The notes under the pieces: model-generated
Told to the model about the DNA's origin: nothing
Database searches by the model: none
What the model saw: the letters and a program-made list of their open reading frames with translations, nothing else
Position numbers and translations under genes: made by a program
Shown: positions 22,849-30,719 of the stretch, piece by piece
How the letters are laid out: every line of letters starts with the position of its first letter
How positions within the stretch are numbered: position 1 is the stretch's first letter
Source: Aureimonas glaciei
GTDB taxonomy: Bacteria; Pseudomonadota; Alphaproteobacteria; Rhizobiales; Rhizobiaceae
Assembly (NCBI RefSeq): GCF_014643375.1
Contig: NZ_BMJJ01000017.1
Coordinates: forward strand, 1 to 64,000
Direction: 5' to 3'
Length of the DNA stretch: 64,000 nucleotides

Positions 22849-23106
22849 ATGACCGACGATCCCGACCTCGAATTTTCACCCCTCGGCGGCCTCGTCACGC
22901 GGGACGATCGCACCGTTCAGGTTCACATCTACCGCATCGTCGGCAGCGACCATGGCTGGGCCCTGGAGGTCGTCGATGTGGACGATGTCTCCACCGCCTG
23001 GGATGAGCTCTTTGCGACGGAGCGCGAGGCCTACGAGGAATTCAGCCGGGTGCTCGACGAAAACGGGATTGCGGTGTTCCTGGGAGATGAGGAACTGCCG
23101 CACTGA
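22849..23106 (+). CDS. Small acidic protein of unknown function
   Basis: An 85-residue acidic protein (MTDDPDLEFSPLGG ... FLGDEELPH) with no signal or membrane segment. It reads as one compact domain with a probable strand-rich first half (RTVQVHIYRIVGSDHGWALEV) and a helical second half (WDELFATEREAYEEFSRVL). The start has AGGAAAG seven bases ahead and codon use matches the neighbours, which supports a real gene. I do not recognise a named family and assign no function. It stands alone between the tRNA and the convergent agmatinase-family gene. Confidence 0.7.
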   Translation: MTDDPDLEFSPLGGLVTRDDRTVQVHIYRIVGSDHGWALEVVDVDDVSTAWDELFATEREAYEEFSRVLDENGIAVFLGDEELPH

Positions 23107-23183
23107 GCATCCGCGCATGGTGGGCGAATTGGGCATCTGGCCGAGGCGCGACGCTTCACCTTGTCTCACCGGTCGAGCCGGCG

Positions 23184-24152
23184 TCACGCCTGCCGGACGA
23201 TCGCCCCGATCGCGTTGATGACGAGCCGCGCGGCGGTGAGGGCCGAGAGACCACCGATGTCGGCCGGCGGGTAGAGTTCGACGAGGTCGAAGCCGACGAT
23301 TCTGGCGCGCCGGCCGAGGCCGGCGATGAGTTGGGTCGCCTGGGTGTAGCTGAGGCCGCCGGGCGCAGGCGCGATGACGCCCGGCATGACGGCGGGGTCG
23401 AGGCCGTCGCAGTCGAGCGTCACCACCACCCGCGCGCCTTCCGGGATGTGGCGCAGCGCGGTGTCGATGCCACCGGCATGAAGCTCGCGCGCGGTGACGA
23501 AGCGGCTGCCGAAATCCCGGGCCGCTTCGATCTCGGCCGGGCGGGCGCTGCCGACGCCGCGCAGGCCGACCTGCACCATCCCCGCGACATGGCCCATTTC
23601 GCTCGCCCGGCGCATCGGGCTGGAATAGCCGAAACGCTCGCCGTCCAGCGCGTCGCGCCAGTCGATATGCGCGTCGATCTGCAGGATCCAGATCGGTCCG
23701 CCCTCGGCAAAGCCGGCGAGGAAGGGGATGACGACCGAATCGTCGCCCCCGAGGAGGATCGGCACGGCGCCCTCGGCCAGCACGGCGCGCGTGCGCGCCT
23801 CGATCAGCGCCCGGTTGCCGGCATTGTCGTGCATCGCCGTCGGCAGATCGCCGCTGTCGACGCAGGCGACGAGGCCATCGGGGAAAAGCGGCCCGCCGAG
23901 ATCGAAATCCCAGTGGGTGAGGAGGCCCGCATCCGCCTTGCTGGCGGCGCGGATCGCGTCGGCCGCCCGGGCGTGAGCCGTGCTGTCCTTGCCCGGATAG
24001 GTGCTGCCGTGGCCGGCGCCAAAAATCACCGCGGCGGGGGCGCGGCCGTCCGGCAGTGTTCGGGGCAGGCCGAGAAAGTTGGCGGTCATGTCGGTCCTGT
24101 CGTCCAAGGCATGATCCTTCCGGGCGCTGCGGCCTTCGGCTTTGGCGTCCAT
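23184..24152 (-). CDS. Agmatinase/arginase (ureohydrolase) family protein
   Basis: A 322-residue ureohydrolase, the family that cleaves guanidino compounds to urea and an amine using two Mn ions. Metal motifs are readable: LGGDDSVVIPF (about 134-144), IDAHIDW (159-165) and TLDCDGLDP (about 230). The first motif carries Asp138 where arginases and agmatinases normally have the metal-ligand histidine (GGDHS), so the metal site or substrate may differ; I believe GGDDS versions recur in rhizobial relatives. The start at 24152 has GAAAGG eight bases ahead; an ATG at 24089 with AGGA is a good alternative. Confidence 0.85.
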   Translation of the reverse strand: MDAKAEGRSARKDHALDDRTDMTANFLGLPRTLPDGRAPAAVIFGAGHGSTYPGKDSTAHARAADAIRAASKADAGLLTHWDFDLGGPLFPDGLVACVDSGDLPTAMHDNAGNRALIEARTRAVLAEGAVPILLGGDDSVVIPFLAGFAEGGPIWILQIDAHIDWRDALDGERFGYSSPMRRASEMGHVAGMVQVGLRGVGSARPAEIEAARDFGSRFVTARELHAGGIDTALRHIPEGARVVVTLDCDGLDPAVMPGVIAPAPGGLSYTQATQLIAGLGRRARIVGFDLVELYPPADIGGLSALTAARLVINAIGAIVRQA

Positions 24153-24230
24153 CAGAGGAGCCTTTCGGCGAGCTCTGGCCGTCCGGCTCGGCGATCCCGC
24201 GGCCTGGCGCCATCAGCCGCCATGAGCGAC

Positions 24231-24542
24231 TTATTTCGGCGGCAGAGCGCTGCGCACGAGGCGGTCGATCTCGGAGCTGAATTCGGCCTGCTTGCGCTGC
24301 TGGCGCGGCGAGACGACGGGTTTCGGCCGCTTGGAGACGGGCGAGGGCACCGGCGCACGCGGCGCCGGCATCTGGCCCGCAGCGTGCCAGGCGCGAAACA
24401 GCTCGACGTCGAACAGCCAGGTCGCCGTGCCCTTCGGCTGGAAGGCGCCGGGCACGACGCCGGTGGCGGCGAGTTTCGTCCAGTGGCGGGAACTCTCGCC
24501 AAAATCGGCGGCGATGTTGCGGGCGGTCAGATGCTTGGCCAT
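24231..24542 (-). CDS. Small basic protein, possible helix-turn-helix
   Basis: A 103-residue protein. The first 55 residues (TARNIAADFGESSRHWTKLAATGVVPGAF ... WLFDVELFRAWHAAG) look like a short winged or excisionase-like helix-turn-helix in which a recognition residue pair is followed by a strand and a terminal helix. The rest is a proline/lysine-rich linker and a short helix (QQRKQAEFSSEIDRLVRS). I do not recognise a named family, and DNA binding is inference. It sits between the agmatinase-family and Trm112 genes on the same strand. Confidence 0.6.
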   Translation of the reverse strand: MAKHLTARNIAADFGESSRHWTKLAATGVVPGAFQPKGTATWLFDVELFRAWHAAGQMPAPRAPVPSPVSKRPKPVVSPRQQRKQAEFSSEIDRLVRSALPPK

Positions 24543-24688
24543 GGAAATCTCCTCGGCCCGTCATAGCACCGGCAGGGCCGGGGGGAACAGGGAGATCGGC
24601 CGGCCGGGATGACGGTCTCGCGGCCGGCCGTCGCCGCGTTGCGACCCGTGCTCATCCCGCCAAGCTCGCGCACTGCTTTCGAGCGGGC

Positions 24689-24883
24689 TCAGTCGAGCGC
24701 GCGGGCCTCGGAGGCCAGCATGATCGGAATGCCGTCGCGGATCGGGAAGGCGAGGCGTGCGGCGGCCGAAACCAGTTCGTTGCGCTCGGCATCATAGGTC
24801 AACGTCGTCTTGGTCAGCGGGCAGACCAGGAGTTCCAGGAGTTTAGGGTCGGGCCTGCGGTCGGCCGGGGTGGTGCGGGGCAT
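24689..24883 (-). CDS. Trm112 family protein
   Basis: A 64-residue protein with the Trm112/UPF0434 pattern: [21 protein letters not shown], then [22 protein letters not shown]. Members are small zinc-ribbon-like partners that stabilise methyltransferases. This copy keeps only one of the usual cysteines, as many bacterial ones do. The ATG at 24883 has AGGAAG at proper spacing; the longer frame to 24937 is not family-like. It ends the reverse-strand block that begins with the editing factor and thioredoxin. Its partner methyltransferase is not identifiable from the window. Confidence 0.9.
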   Translation of the reverse strand: MPRTTPADRRPDPKLLELLVCPLTKTTLTYDAERNELVSAAARLAFPIRDGIPIMLASEARALD

Positions 24884-25120
24884 GGGCTTCCTGTCGTCGA
24901 AAGGCGGCGCCGGACATGGCGCCCCGTCATGGCACAAGACCGAGACTATGGCACGAGCGCCGGCGGGTCGCTGGCCCGATCACGAACCGGTCCCCGGACC
25001 GGTCGCAAGCACGAAGCCTATACGGGTGCCGCTACAGGGCTATTCGCAAGCCAGCCCACTCTCGCCGCCGTCCCTGACCACGTCGCAGTATCCGCACACT
25101 TCCGGCAGCGGCGTGCTCGG

Positions 25121-25801
25121 CTACTGCAGCGTCTGGCCGAGACCGTCCTCGGAGGTCTCGCGGGCGATCGCCATCTCGGTCAGCGCGACCAGCGTTTCCG
25201 CGCGCGTCTTCAGGTCGGGCGCCTCGAGCAGCGCCTGCTTTTCCGCCGGGCCATAGGGCGACATCATGCACAGCGCGTTGACGAGCGTTTCGTTCGAGGC
25301 CTTGGTGATGCTCTCCCAGTCGGCTTCCAGCTGGTTGACGTCGAGATACATCCGGAAGGCGGCGAGCAGGCCCTCCCGGTCCACCTCGCCGGCGCCGTGG
25401 CTGAGATCGAGGTCTGCGACGAAGGGGGCGAGGCGGCAGGCGCGGTAGGGCGTCCGGACCACGAGCTCCTCGATCACCCGGAAGCGGGCGATGCCGTGCA
25501 GGTTGATGACGTAGCGGCCGTCGCCACTCTCGGTCAGCGACGTGATGCGGCCGAGACAGCCGACCTTGGCAAGATCGGGATCGCCGTTCGGCAGCATCGC
25601 GCCGTCGACGCGCGGCTGGATCATGCCGATGATCCGTCGTCCCGCCATCGCATCGTCGATCATCGCGAGATAGCGCGGCTCGAAAATGTTCAGCGGCAGC
25701 TGGCCGCCCGGCAGGAGCAGCGCGCCGACGAGCGGGAAGACCGGCACGGTATCCGGCAGATCGGCTTCTCTGGTGTAATTGGCATTGCCTGCATGAACCA
25801 C
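25121..25801 (-). CDS. LON N-terminal (substrate-binding) domain protein
   Basis: A 226-residue stand-alone Lon N-domain protein. It has the diagnostic VPVFPLVGALLLPGGQLPLNIFEPRYLAMI opening, GRITSLTESGDGRYVINLHGIARFRV in the middle and a helical C-terminal half; there is no ATPase or protease domain. The function of these proteins is unclear, with substrate recognition the usual suggestion. The start is taken as the GTG at 25801 because GGAGA lies eight bases ahead and the family starts there; the open frame to 25873 lacks such a site. It follows the CnoX-like thioredoxin gene on the same strand. Confidence 0.9.
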   Translation of the reverse strand: MVHAGNANYTREADLPDTVPVFPLVGALLLPGGQLPLNIFEPRYLAMIDDAMAGRRIIGMIQPRVDGAMLPNGDPDLAKVGCLGRITSLTESGDGRYVINLHGIARFRVIEELVVRTPYRACRLAPFVADLDLSHGAGEVDREGLLAAFRMYLDVNQLEADWESITKASNETLVNALCMMSPYGPAEKQALLEAPDLKTRAETLVALTEMAIARETSEDGLGQTLQ

Positions 25802-25927
25802 GGTCGGTCTCCATCTGACACAACCCGAACTGGGACATGGCACGGGAATCTCAAGGCCTGTCCGCCGCGACACCCACCGTCTCTTCTGCCCGCGCCGACC
25901 GCCCGAAGGCGGCCGGCGCGTACAGCT

Positions 25928-26890
25928 TCAGGAGAAGAGGAGCGTCGACAGCCGGCGACGGGCGTCCTTGGTCGCCGGATCCATCGCGCCCCAGACCTCG
26001 AAGAACTCGATCAGCTTCTTGCGCGCGCCGTCCTCGTTCCAGCTGCGGTCGCGCTTGACGATTTCGAGCAGATGCCCGGCGGCCTCGGCCCTGTGGCCGC
26101 GCGCCTGGGCGATCAACGCCAGATCGAAGCGGGCCTGATGGTCGTCGGCATCGCCCTCGATGCGCGCCTGCAGCGCCACCGGGTCGCCGAGCGCGGCGAT
26201 CTCTTCCATCAGCTTCAGCTTGGTGCGGGCGACCGACAGCGCGGGATCATCCGCCTTGTCGGCCGGCACCTGGTCGAGGAGGGTGCGCGCATGCACCGCA
26301 TCCCCGGCGAGGAGATAGCATTCGACGAGACCGGCGACGGCGCCGAGGACGGAGGGGTCGTGCTGCAGGATCGAGGCGAAGAGCTGCGCGGCATTGCCGG
26401 CATCGCCCGCCGCGAGAAGGGCCTTCGCCTCTTCCAGCGCGGCGGCGACGGGATCCTCGCCGGGGCCGCCGAGGCGCTCAATGAAGGCGGTGACCTCGCT
26501 TTCCGGCAGGGCGCCCATAAAACCGTCGACCGGCTGGCCGTCGACGAAGGCGAAGACCGCCGGGATCGACTTCACGCCGAGCTGGCCGGCGATCGAGGGA
26601 TGGTCGTCGATGTTCATCTTCACGAGCTTCACCCGCCCCTCGGCCGCCATCACGGCGCGCTCGAGGATCGGCGTCAGCTGCTTGCAAGGGCCGCACCAGG
26701 GCGCCCAGAAATCGACCAGGACCGGCTGCTGGCGGGATTGCGCGATCACGTCGGCGGCAAAATTCGCCGTCGTCGTGTCCTTGATCAGCGGCCCGGCGCC
26801 GTTGGCACCGGCACCGGCAGGGGGCGCCTTGGGCGTGGCTGCGCCCATCGTCTGCGCGCCGTAGCCCGAACCGTAGGGGTTGTTGCTCAT
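25928..26890 (-). CDS. cnoX: Thioredoxin-TPR protein (CnoX/YbbN-like)
   Basis: A 320-residue protein made of a G/A/P-rich N-terminal tail (about 1-35), a thioredoxin domain with FWAPWCGPCK (Cys66 and Cys69) and IPAVFAFVDGQPV, and a C-terminal helical tetratricopeptide region of about 170 residues. This is the layout of CnoX (YbbN), a chaperedoxin that holds and protects oxidised proteins for GroEL and DnaK. E. coli CnoX lacks the active cysteines; this copy keeps them, as reported for alphaproteobacterial homologues. The ATG at 26890 is chosen over an upstream start because the extension is basic and non-conserved. Confidence 0.9.
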   Translation of the reverse strand: MSNNPYGSGYGAQTMGAATPKAPPAGAGANGAGPLIKDTTTANFAADVIAQSRQQPVLVDFWAPWCGPCKQLTPILERAVMAAEGRVKLVKMNIDDHPSIAGQLGVKSIPAVFAFVDGQPVDGFMGALPESEVTAFIERLGGPGEDPVAAALEEAKALLAAGDAGNAAQLFASILQHDPSVLGAVAGLVECYLLAGDAVHARTLLDQVPADKADDPALSVARTKLKLMEEIAALGDPVALQARIEGDADDHQARFDLALIAQARGHRAEAAGHLLEIVKRDRSWNEDGARKKLIEFFEVWGAMDPATKDARRRLSTLLFS

Positions 26891-26972
26891 CTTTACCGTC
26901 CCCGTCTGTTTGCGCCCGTCATTCCGCCGGTCCGCCGCCGCCCTGTTCGTCTTCACATTCGCCGTCAGCGAC

Positions 26973-27497
26973 TCACACGTCGTCGACTTGGCCGTGTTCG
27001 CCCGCCTCCAGGCTGACGATGGCGGGCGTGTGCCCGGTCGCCGCGAAGAAGGCCATCAGGTCCTCGCGGGCGATGGTCGTCGTCGCCCGGTTCGTCAGCG
27101 GATGGCAGTTCACCATATCGTGCTGGAGAAGTCCCGCATCAAGCACCAGCCTCACCGCATGGTTCCCGTCGTTGACGAGGCCGAAGGCGGTGACCGAGCC
27201 CGGCTCGACGCCGAGCAGAGCGCGCATCTGGTCGGGGCTGGCGAAGGACAGGCGCCCCTGCGCGCCGATGGTCTTGTGCAGCGTCTTCAGGTCCACCGCG
27301 GCCGTCTCCTCGGCGACGACGAGAAAGATCGTCCCCTTCTTGTCCTTCAGGCACAGGTTCTTGGTGTGGCCGCCGGGAATGGCGCCGCGCAGCGCCTGGC
27401 TCTCCTCGACGGTGTGCAGCGGCGGGTGCTCGACCGTGGTGGTGGCGATCCCCTGGCGATCGAGAAAGGCAAAGAGATCGTCGCGGGAAAGAGCCAT
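26973..27497 (-). CDS. Prolyl-tRNA editing protein (ProX/PrdX, YbaK-like)
   Basis: A 174-residue YbaK/ProX-family deacylase, which removes wrongly attached amino acids from tRNA-Pro in trans. The ATTTVEHPPLHTVEESQALRG and GGHTKNLCLKDKKGTIFLVV blocks and FGLVNDGNHAVRLVLD are typical of the free-standing PrdX form. The ATG at 27497 matches the usual family start; an in-frame ATG at 27530 is possible, and neither has a strong ribosome-binding site. It lies 82 bases ahead of the cnoX-like gene on the same strand and is probably co-transcribed with it. Confidence 0.9.
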   Translation of the reverse strand: MALSRDDLFAFLDRQGIATTTVEHPPLHTVEESQALRGAIPGGHTKNLCLKDKKGTIFLVVAEETAAVDLKTLHKTIGAQGRLSFASPDQMRALLGVEPGSVTAFGLVNDGNHAVRLVLDAGLLQHDMVNCHPLTNRATTTIAREDLMAFFAATGHTPAIVSLEAGEHGQVDDV

Positions 27498-27878
27498 GGA
27501 GGATCCGATGTCGGGCGTTTCTGCGGGCATTTAGCCGCCCGACCTAGCCCCGCCGCGGGCCGGGATCAAGTCGCGGCGCTGGCGCAGGGAGCGGCATATC
27601 GGGGCGACGCGGGCAGGAAACGAAGGGCGTTGCAGCGCATGAGGTCGGCAAGAAGCACCGCGTGCGCGTCGGGCACGACGATCCAGGCTTCGTGCCGGCA
27701 AGGCCTTCCGGACCCGGCACCAGCGATCCGGCGCACGTCATCGTCGAGCCGCCCGCGGAAAGTGTGTTTGGCGGTCCGCTGCATTTTTCCCGGGCGAAGC
27801 GTCACGAAGCCTGTTGCAATGCCCCGATCTTTGCGGCATACAGCGCTCATCCGCAGCGCCTAGCGCTGCCAGGAGCGG
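27498..27878. other. Intergenic region ahead of tRNA-Gly
   Basis: About 380 bases. A reverse-strand open frame at 27566-27784 (72 codons, GGGAAA just ahead of the ATG) is a weak gene candidate; its product, ending LADLMRCNALRFLPASPRYA, matches nothing I know and I do not call it. On the forward strand TTGCAA (27814-27819), a 17-base spacer and CATACA (27837-27842) form a possible tRNA promoter. Confidence 0.4.
27814..27842 (+). promoter_or_regulatory. Possible promoter of tRNA-Gly
   Basis: TTGCAA and CATACA are separated by 17 bases and lie about 37 bases ahead of the tRNA. The match to the consensus is modest; position is the main support. Confidence 0.35.
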
Positions 27879-27953
27879 GCGGGCGTAGCTCAGGGGTAGA
27901 GCACAACCTTGCCAAGGTTGGGGTCGAGGGTTCGAATCCCTTCGCCCGCTCCA
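27879..27953 (+). tRNA. tRNA-Gly (GCC anticodon)
   Basis: A 75-base cloverleaf. The acceptor stem is GCGGGCG with CGCCCGC, the anticodon arm AACCTTGCCAAGGTT reads GGC codons, the T-arm is GAGGGTTCGAATCCCTT, and CCA is encoded. The 3' ends of tRNA genes are common integration sites, and the DNA immediately downstream is the lower-GC accessory patch. Confidence 0.96.
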
Positions 27954-27982
27954 AATTTTTTCAAGAATATCAGATGTGTAGC

Positions 27983-28007
27983 AAGGCTCGTTTCGGCGGG
28001 CCTTTTT
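27983..28007 (+). terminator. Terminator of tRNA-Gly
   Basis: AAGGCTCG pairs with CGGGCCTT (8 bp, one G-T pair) over the loop TTTCGG and runs into T's, about 30 bases after the tRNA end. Confidence 0.75.
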
Positions 28008-28009
28008 GC

Positions 28010-28360
28010 TATTTTCACCACGCAAGCATTTGCGGTCTCACCGGTGGGGACACTGAGCAATGCCTGATACAGACGCCTAGTCCGTCGTGATGACGATCCA
28101 AATACGAGGGGAAAAGCCGAGGCTTCGAGAATGCTGGCTCGGTGGAGCAAATGCGCAGTTCGTCGCCGTGCATGGTCGGCGCGAGGTGACATTGATGCTC
28201 AAATTCTTGCGGGGAGGCGGCCGGTGCGCCTGTCCGCAATGCCGCAGGCGGCCCGAGTGACATCAATACCCTGCCGATGTCGCATGAACCGCGTCAGACT
28301 TTACTTTTCGCGGCCTTTTCCCTACTTACGTTAAGGATGTTGGCGAATCGGAGGCGATTG
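28010..28360. other. Lower-GC intergenic segment of the accessory patch
   Basis: No recognisable gene. The DNA is visibly less GC-rich than the core, like the two genes that follow. TTTACT (28300-28305) and TACTTA (28323-28328), 17 bases apart, are a weak candidate promoter for the two-gene unit. No integrase fragment and no second copy of the tRNA-Gly 3' end could be found. Confidence 0.4.
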
Positions 28361-29047
28361 GTGATCAGCGCAGCAGAACTCATTCAGAGCGATCTCGACC
28401 AAGACCTTCTTCGAATGATCGCCACGCGGGCTCCCTGGCAGTATCGGCAGCTGGCGGACCAGATCGCCGAGGACGATCTAATTCCAGAATACGGAAAGAT
28501 GGAGGAGTTCGCGCGCAGACGCGGCCCGGCGATCGCCAGCTGCATAATCGATGCTTGCGAGCGTTTTGGCGTCCCGTACGATACGCGGCGACTTCCCTGT
28601 AATGGTCAACGTAAGCTGGTCGTCAAAGCTGGGCGCCTGATTATGATCCAGGAGCCGATTCTGACCTTGGGCGATGCTCCGCGCATTGCAGATTATAAGC
28701 GGCAGATGGCGCGCAGCCTCGGCGCGGTCTCTCAGCTTGAGTTGCCTCTCGGCGATCGCCTCGTACGGATGATCGACTTCTCTCAAGGCCAGCTTGTCGT
28801 TCTTCTCCACGGTATGAGCGGCATGCGGTTTAATGAAGAGCAAACGAATCTTGGCGCTCTCATGCTGGCGGTGCCCAACGCGGAATACACAAACTGGGTG
28901 CATCGTTTTGACCTGCATAACTTGGCGATGTTTGGGACCGCCGAGCCGCCGGTGGGCCCTGAAGATAAGAATGACGATGAAGGAACTGGCCAGCCAGATC
29001 GAGTTCAGGTCCGGCCTCGCCGCCGGATTGTCGAGGAGGAAAGATAA
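28361..29047 (+). CDS. Unrecognised protein, first gene of a two-gene accessory module
   Basis: A 228-residue cytoplasmic-looking protein I cannot place in a family. Visible parts: an N-terminal helical region (ISAAELIQSDLDQDLLRMIATRAPWQYRQL; not more than a short domain), a basic middle (LPCNGQRKLVVKAGRLIMI), a strand/helix region with LVVLLHGMSGMRFNEEQTN and a charged tail from about residue 200. GTG at 28361 is chosen because GGAGG lies six bases ahead; an ATG at 28337 is possible. Its TAA shares a base with the next ATG (TAATG), so the XRE-ImmA/IrrE protein is translationally coupled to it. The pairing suggests this is the target or toxin that the next protein controls; that is inference. 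Confidence 0.65.
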   Translation: MISAAELIQSDLDQDLLRMIATRAPWQYRQLADQIAEDDLIPEYGKMEEFARRRGPAIASCIIDACERFGVPYDTRRLPCNGQRKLVVKAGRLIMIQEPILTLGDAPRIADYKRQMARSLGAVSQLELPLGDRLVRMIDFSQGQLVVLLHGMSGMRFNEEQTNLGALMLAVPNAEYTNWVHRFDLHNLAMFGTAEPPVGPEDKNDDEGTGQPDRVQVRPRRRIVEEER

Positions 29048-30267
29048 TGACGAACGGAGTACCAAACTTCTTCGGCGAGAGGCTGACTGAAGCTCGGCTT
29101 GCTCGCGGTCTGTTCAAGAACGCGCTGGCGGACATGATCGGGGTAACGCCAATGGCGATTACTCGATATGAGGCCAATCAAGACAAGCCGACGCCTGAGC
29201 GGTTGTCGGCCCTTGCTGACAAGCTGAGTTTTCCCGCTGACTTTTTCACAAAGCCCCCATTCGACGAGCGGCTGGATCGCGTTTTTTGGCGCTCGCTCGC
29301 TTCTGAATCGAAGTCTGCGCGCGAGATGACCGAGCAGCGGATGAAGTGGCTTCGAGAGCTGTTTAGCTTCCTGGAAAGCGAGCTCGAATTTCCTCATGTC
29401 GATCTGCCGGACTTCAAGCTGCCGGCAGACTTCAGTCTTATCACGCCGGCCCAGATCGAGTCCTGTGCCGAGGCGCTTCGGCGCGCTTGGGGTTTCCAGG
29501 ATCAGCCGATCCGCGACATGATTCTCGCCCTTGAAAATGTCGGCATTCCGGTCGTCACGCTCAACATCCCATCCGACAAGCAGGACGGTTTTCTCTTTCC
29601 GTCGAAGATGCTTAACAGGTCGTTCGTCGGTATTAACATCTACGAGGTCAGTGCGGCGCGTGCTCGTTTCGACGCTGCGCACGAGCTCGGTCATCTGGTG
29701 CTGCATCGAGGCGTGTCGCCGCCTGACAAGCAAACGGAAAAGGGAAAGGCTGATCATCGTCTCCTGGAGAAGCAGGCGCACCGGTTCGCAGGCGCGCTCC
29801 TTTTCCCAAAGTCTGCCTTTATGACCGAGGTTCGCTATCCGTCGCTGGATTACTTCAGCGCGCTTAAGAAGCGGTGGGGGATGTCGATTGGCGCAATGGT
29901 CATGCGGTCCTTCGATCTTGGCATGATCGACAGCGACATGAAGACGGAGCTGCAGAAGAGCATGAGCCGTCGCAAGTGGCGCGGACCACTGCGCGAGCCG
30001 TTCGACAGCGATGCAGAGATGCCGATGGAGCGGCCGCGAATGCTTCGCCGCGGTATACAGGCGCTGCTCGACGAGGGTATCGTCACTAAGGCCTCAATCC
30101 GCTCCGCCCTGCCTTTGCCGCCGGCTGAGATCGAAGATCTTGCCGGCTTGGCGCGCGGATATCTCAGCGACCGCGATGGTGCCGCCATTATCAGACTGCG
30201 GCCGCGTGCGGTGGAGGCGGTTGATTTAGAAAGCGGTCGGGTAATCGCGTTTCCGGATCGGCGATAA
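29047..30267 (+). CDS. XRE-family regulator with ImmA/IrrE metalloprotease domain
   Basis: A 406-residue two-domain protein. Residues about 8-62 are an XRE/Cro helix-turn-helix (FFGERLTEARLARGLFKNALADMIGV, then TRYEANQDKPTPERLSALA). A linker follows, then the ImmA/IrrE (PF06114) zinc-protease domain with AAHELGHLVLH (HEXXH at 212-216) and the downstream RFAGALLFP block that supplies the third ligand region. Proteins of this build act as repressors that are cleaved or inactivated, in mobile-element induction, stress response and some toxin-antitoxin or anti-phage pairs. GC content is lower than in flanking genes, suggesting horizontal acquisition beside tRNA-Gly. Confidence 0.9.
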   Translation: MTNGVPNFFGERLTEARLARGLFKNALADMIGVTPMAITRYEANQDKPTPERLSALADKLSFPADFFTKPPFDERLDRVFWRSLASESKSAREMTEQRMKWLRELFSFLESELEFPHVDLPDFKLPADFSLITPAQIESCAEALRRAWGFQDQPIRDMILALENVGIPVVTLNIPSDKQDGFLFPSKMLNRSFVGINIYEVSAARARFDAAHELGHLVLHRGVSPPDKQTEKGKADHRLLEKQAHRFAGALLFPKSAFMTEVRYPSLDYFSALKKRWGMSIGAMVMRSFDLGMIDSDMKTELQKSMSRRKWRGPLREPFDSDAEMPMERPRMLRRGIQALLDEGIVTKASIRSALPLPPAEIEDLAGLARGYLSDRDGAAIIRLRPRAVEAVDLESGRVIAFPDRR

Positions 30268-30564
30268 CTGGTCCGGTCCTTGATCGACGGATCTTACTCT
30301 TGGAACTTGCGGCGGACGCACTTTCGGACCAGGTACGGCCGCCGCTCGCTCAACACCTCGCGCAGCACACCAAGCGCCACGGCGTACTCGACGCAGCTTG
30401 CGGGCAGCCTCGCGCTGGTCGCCTATTCTGAATGGCGACCGGGCTCCGTTGGGCTAGCGACAGTGTTCCAGCAGCCCGCGCCCCGATCGCCGCAGGGAGA
30501 ATCATGTCTGAAGGGATCAGCCTGCGTGCTCTTCCAAAAGTGTGGGCTGGATGGTGTGCTTGCC
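30268..30564. other. Right edge of the accessory patch, possible gene relic
   Basis: No intact gene. On the reverse strand a frame ending TAA at 30294-30296 reads CVEYAVALGVLREVL and then RRPYLVRKCVRRKFQE, which looks like the C-terminus of a once longer protein; an in-frame TAG about 40 codons back interrupts it. This may be a relic left at the island edge. No repeat matching the tRNA-Gly 3' end is seen. Confidence 0.35.
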
Positions 30565-30690
30565 CTACCGGCCGAAGCTGCGACCGTCGGCCGTCAGGCG
30601 GCGGGCGACGCGGGCGGGTTGGGCGACGTCGGAGCCGAGGCGCGAGGGGCGGCGGGTGTCGGTGGCGGCGCTGCGGGCGGCGAGAGACAT
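30565..30690 (-). CDS. Possible small basic protein downstream of the MscS-like gene
   Basis: A 41-codon reverse-strand frame with AAAGGAC six bases ahead of its ATG, 29 bases after the MscS-like stop codon. The product is basic and alanine/arginine-rich, beginning MSLAARSAATDTRRPSRLG. It may be a co-translated small protein or a chance frame in GC-rich DNA; only the ribosome-binding site and position support it. Confidence 0.3.
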   Translation of the reverse strand: MSLAARSAATDTRRPSRLGSDVAQPARVARRLTADGRSFGR

Positions 30691-30719
30691 GGCGGGTCCT
30701 TTCGAGGAGAGCGGGAGAA

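Noticed and set aside
24986-25003. ACCGGTCC-CC-GGACCGGT palindrome as a terminator
   Set aside because: No T-run and short; it could equally be an operator upstream of the Trm112 gene. Evidence is insufficient to call either.
27566-27784. Reverse-strand 72-codon gene candidate before tRNA-Gly
   Set aside because: Weak ribosome-binding site, no family resemblance, and position overlapping the tRNA promoter; mentioned only in the gap entry.
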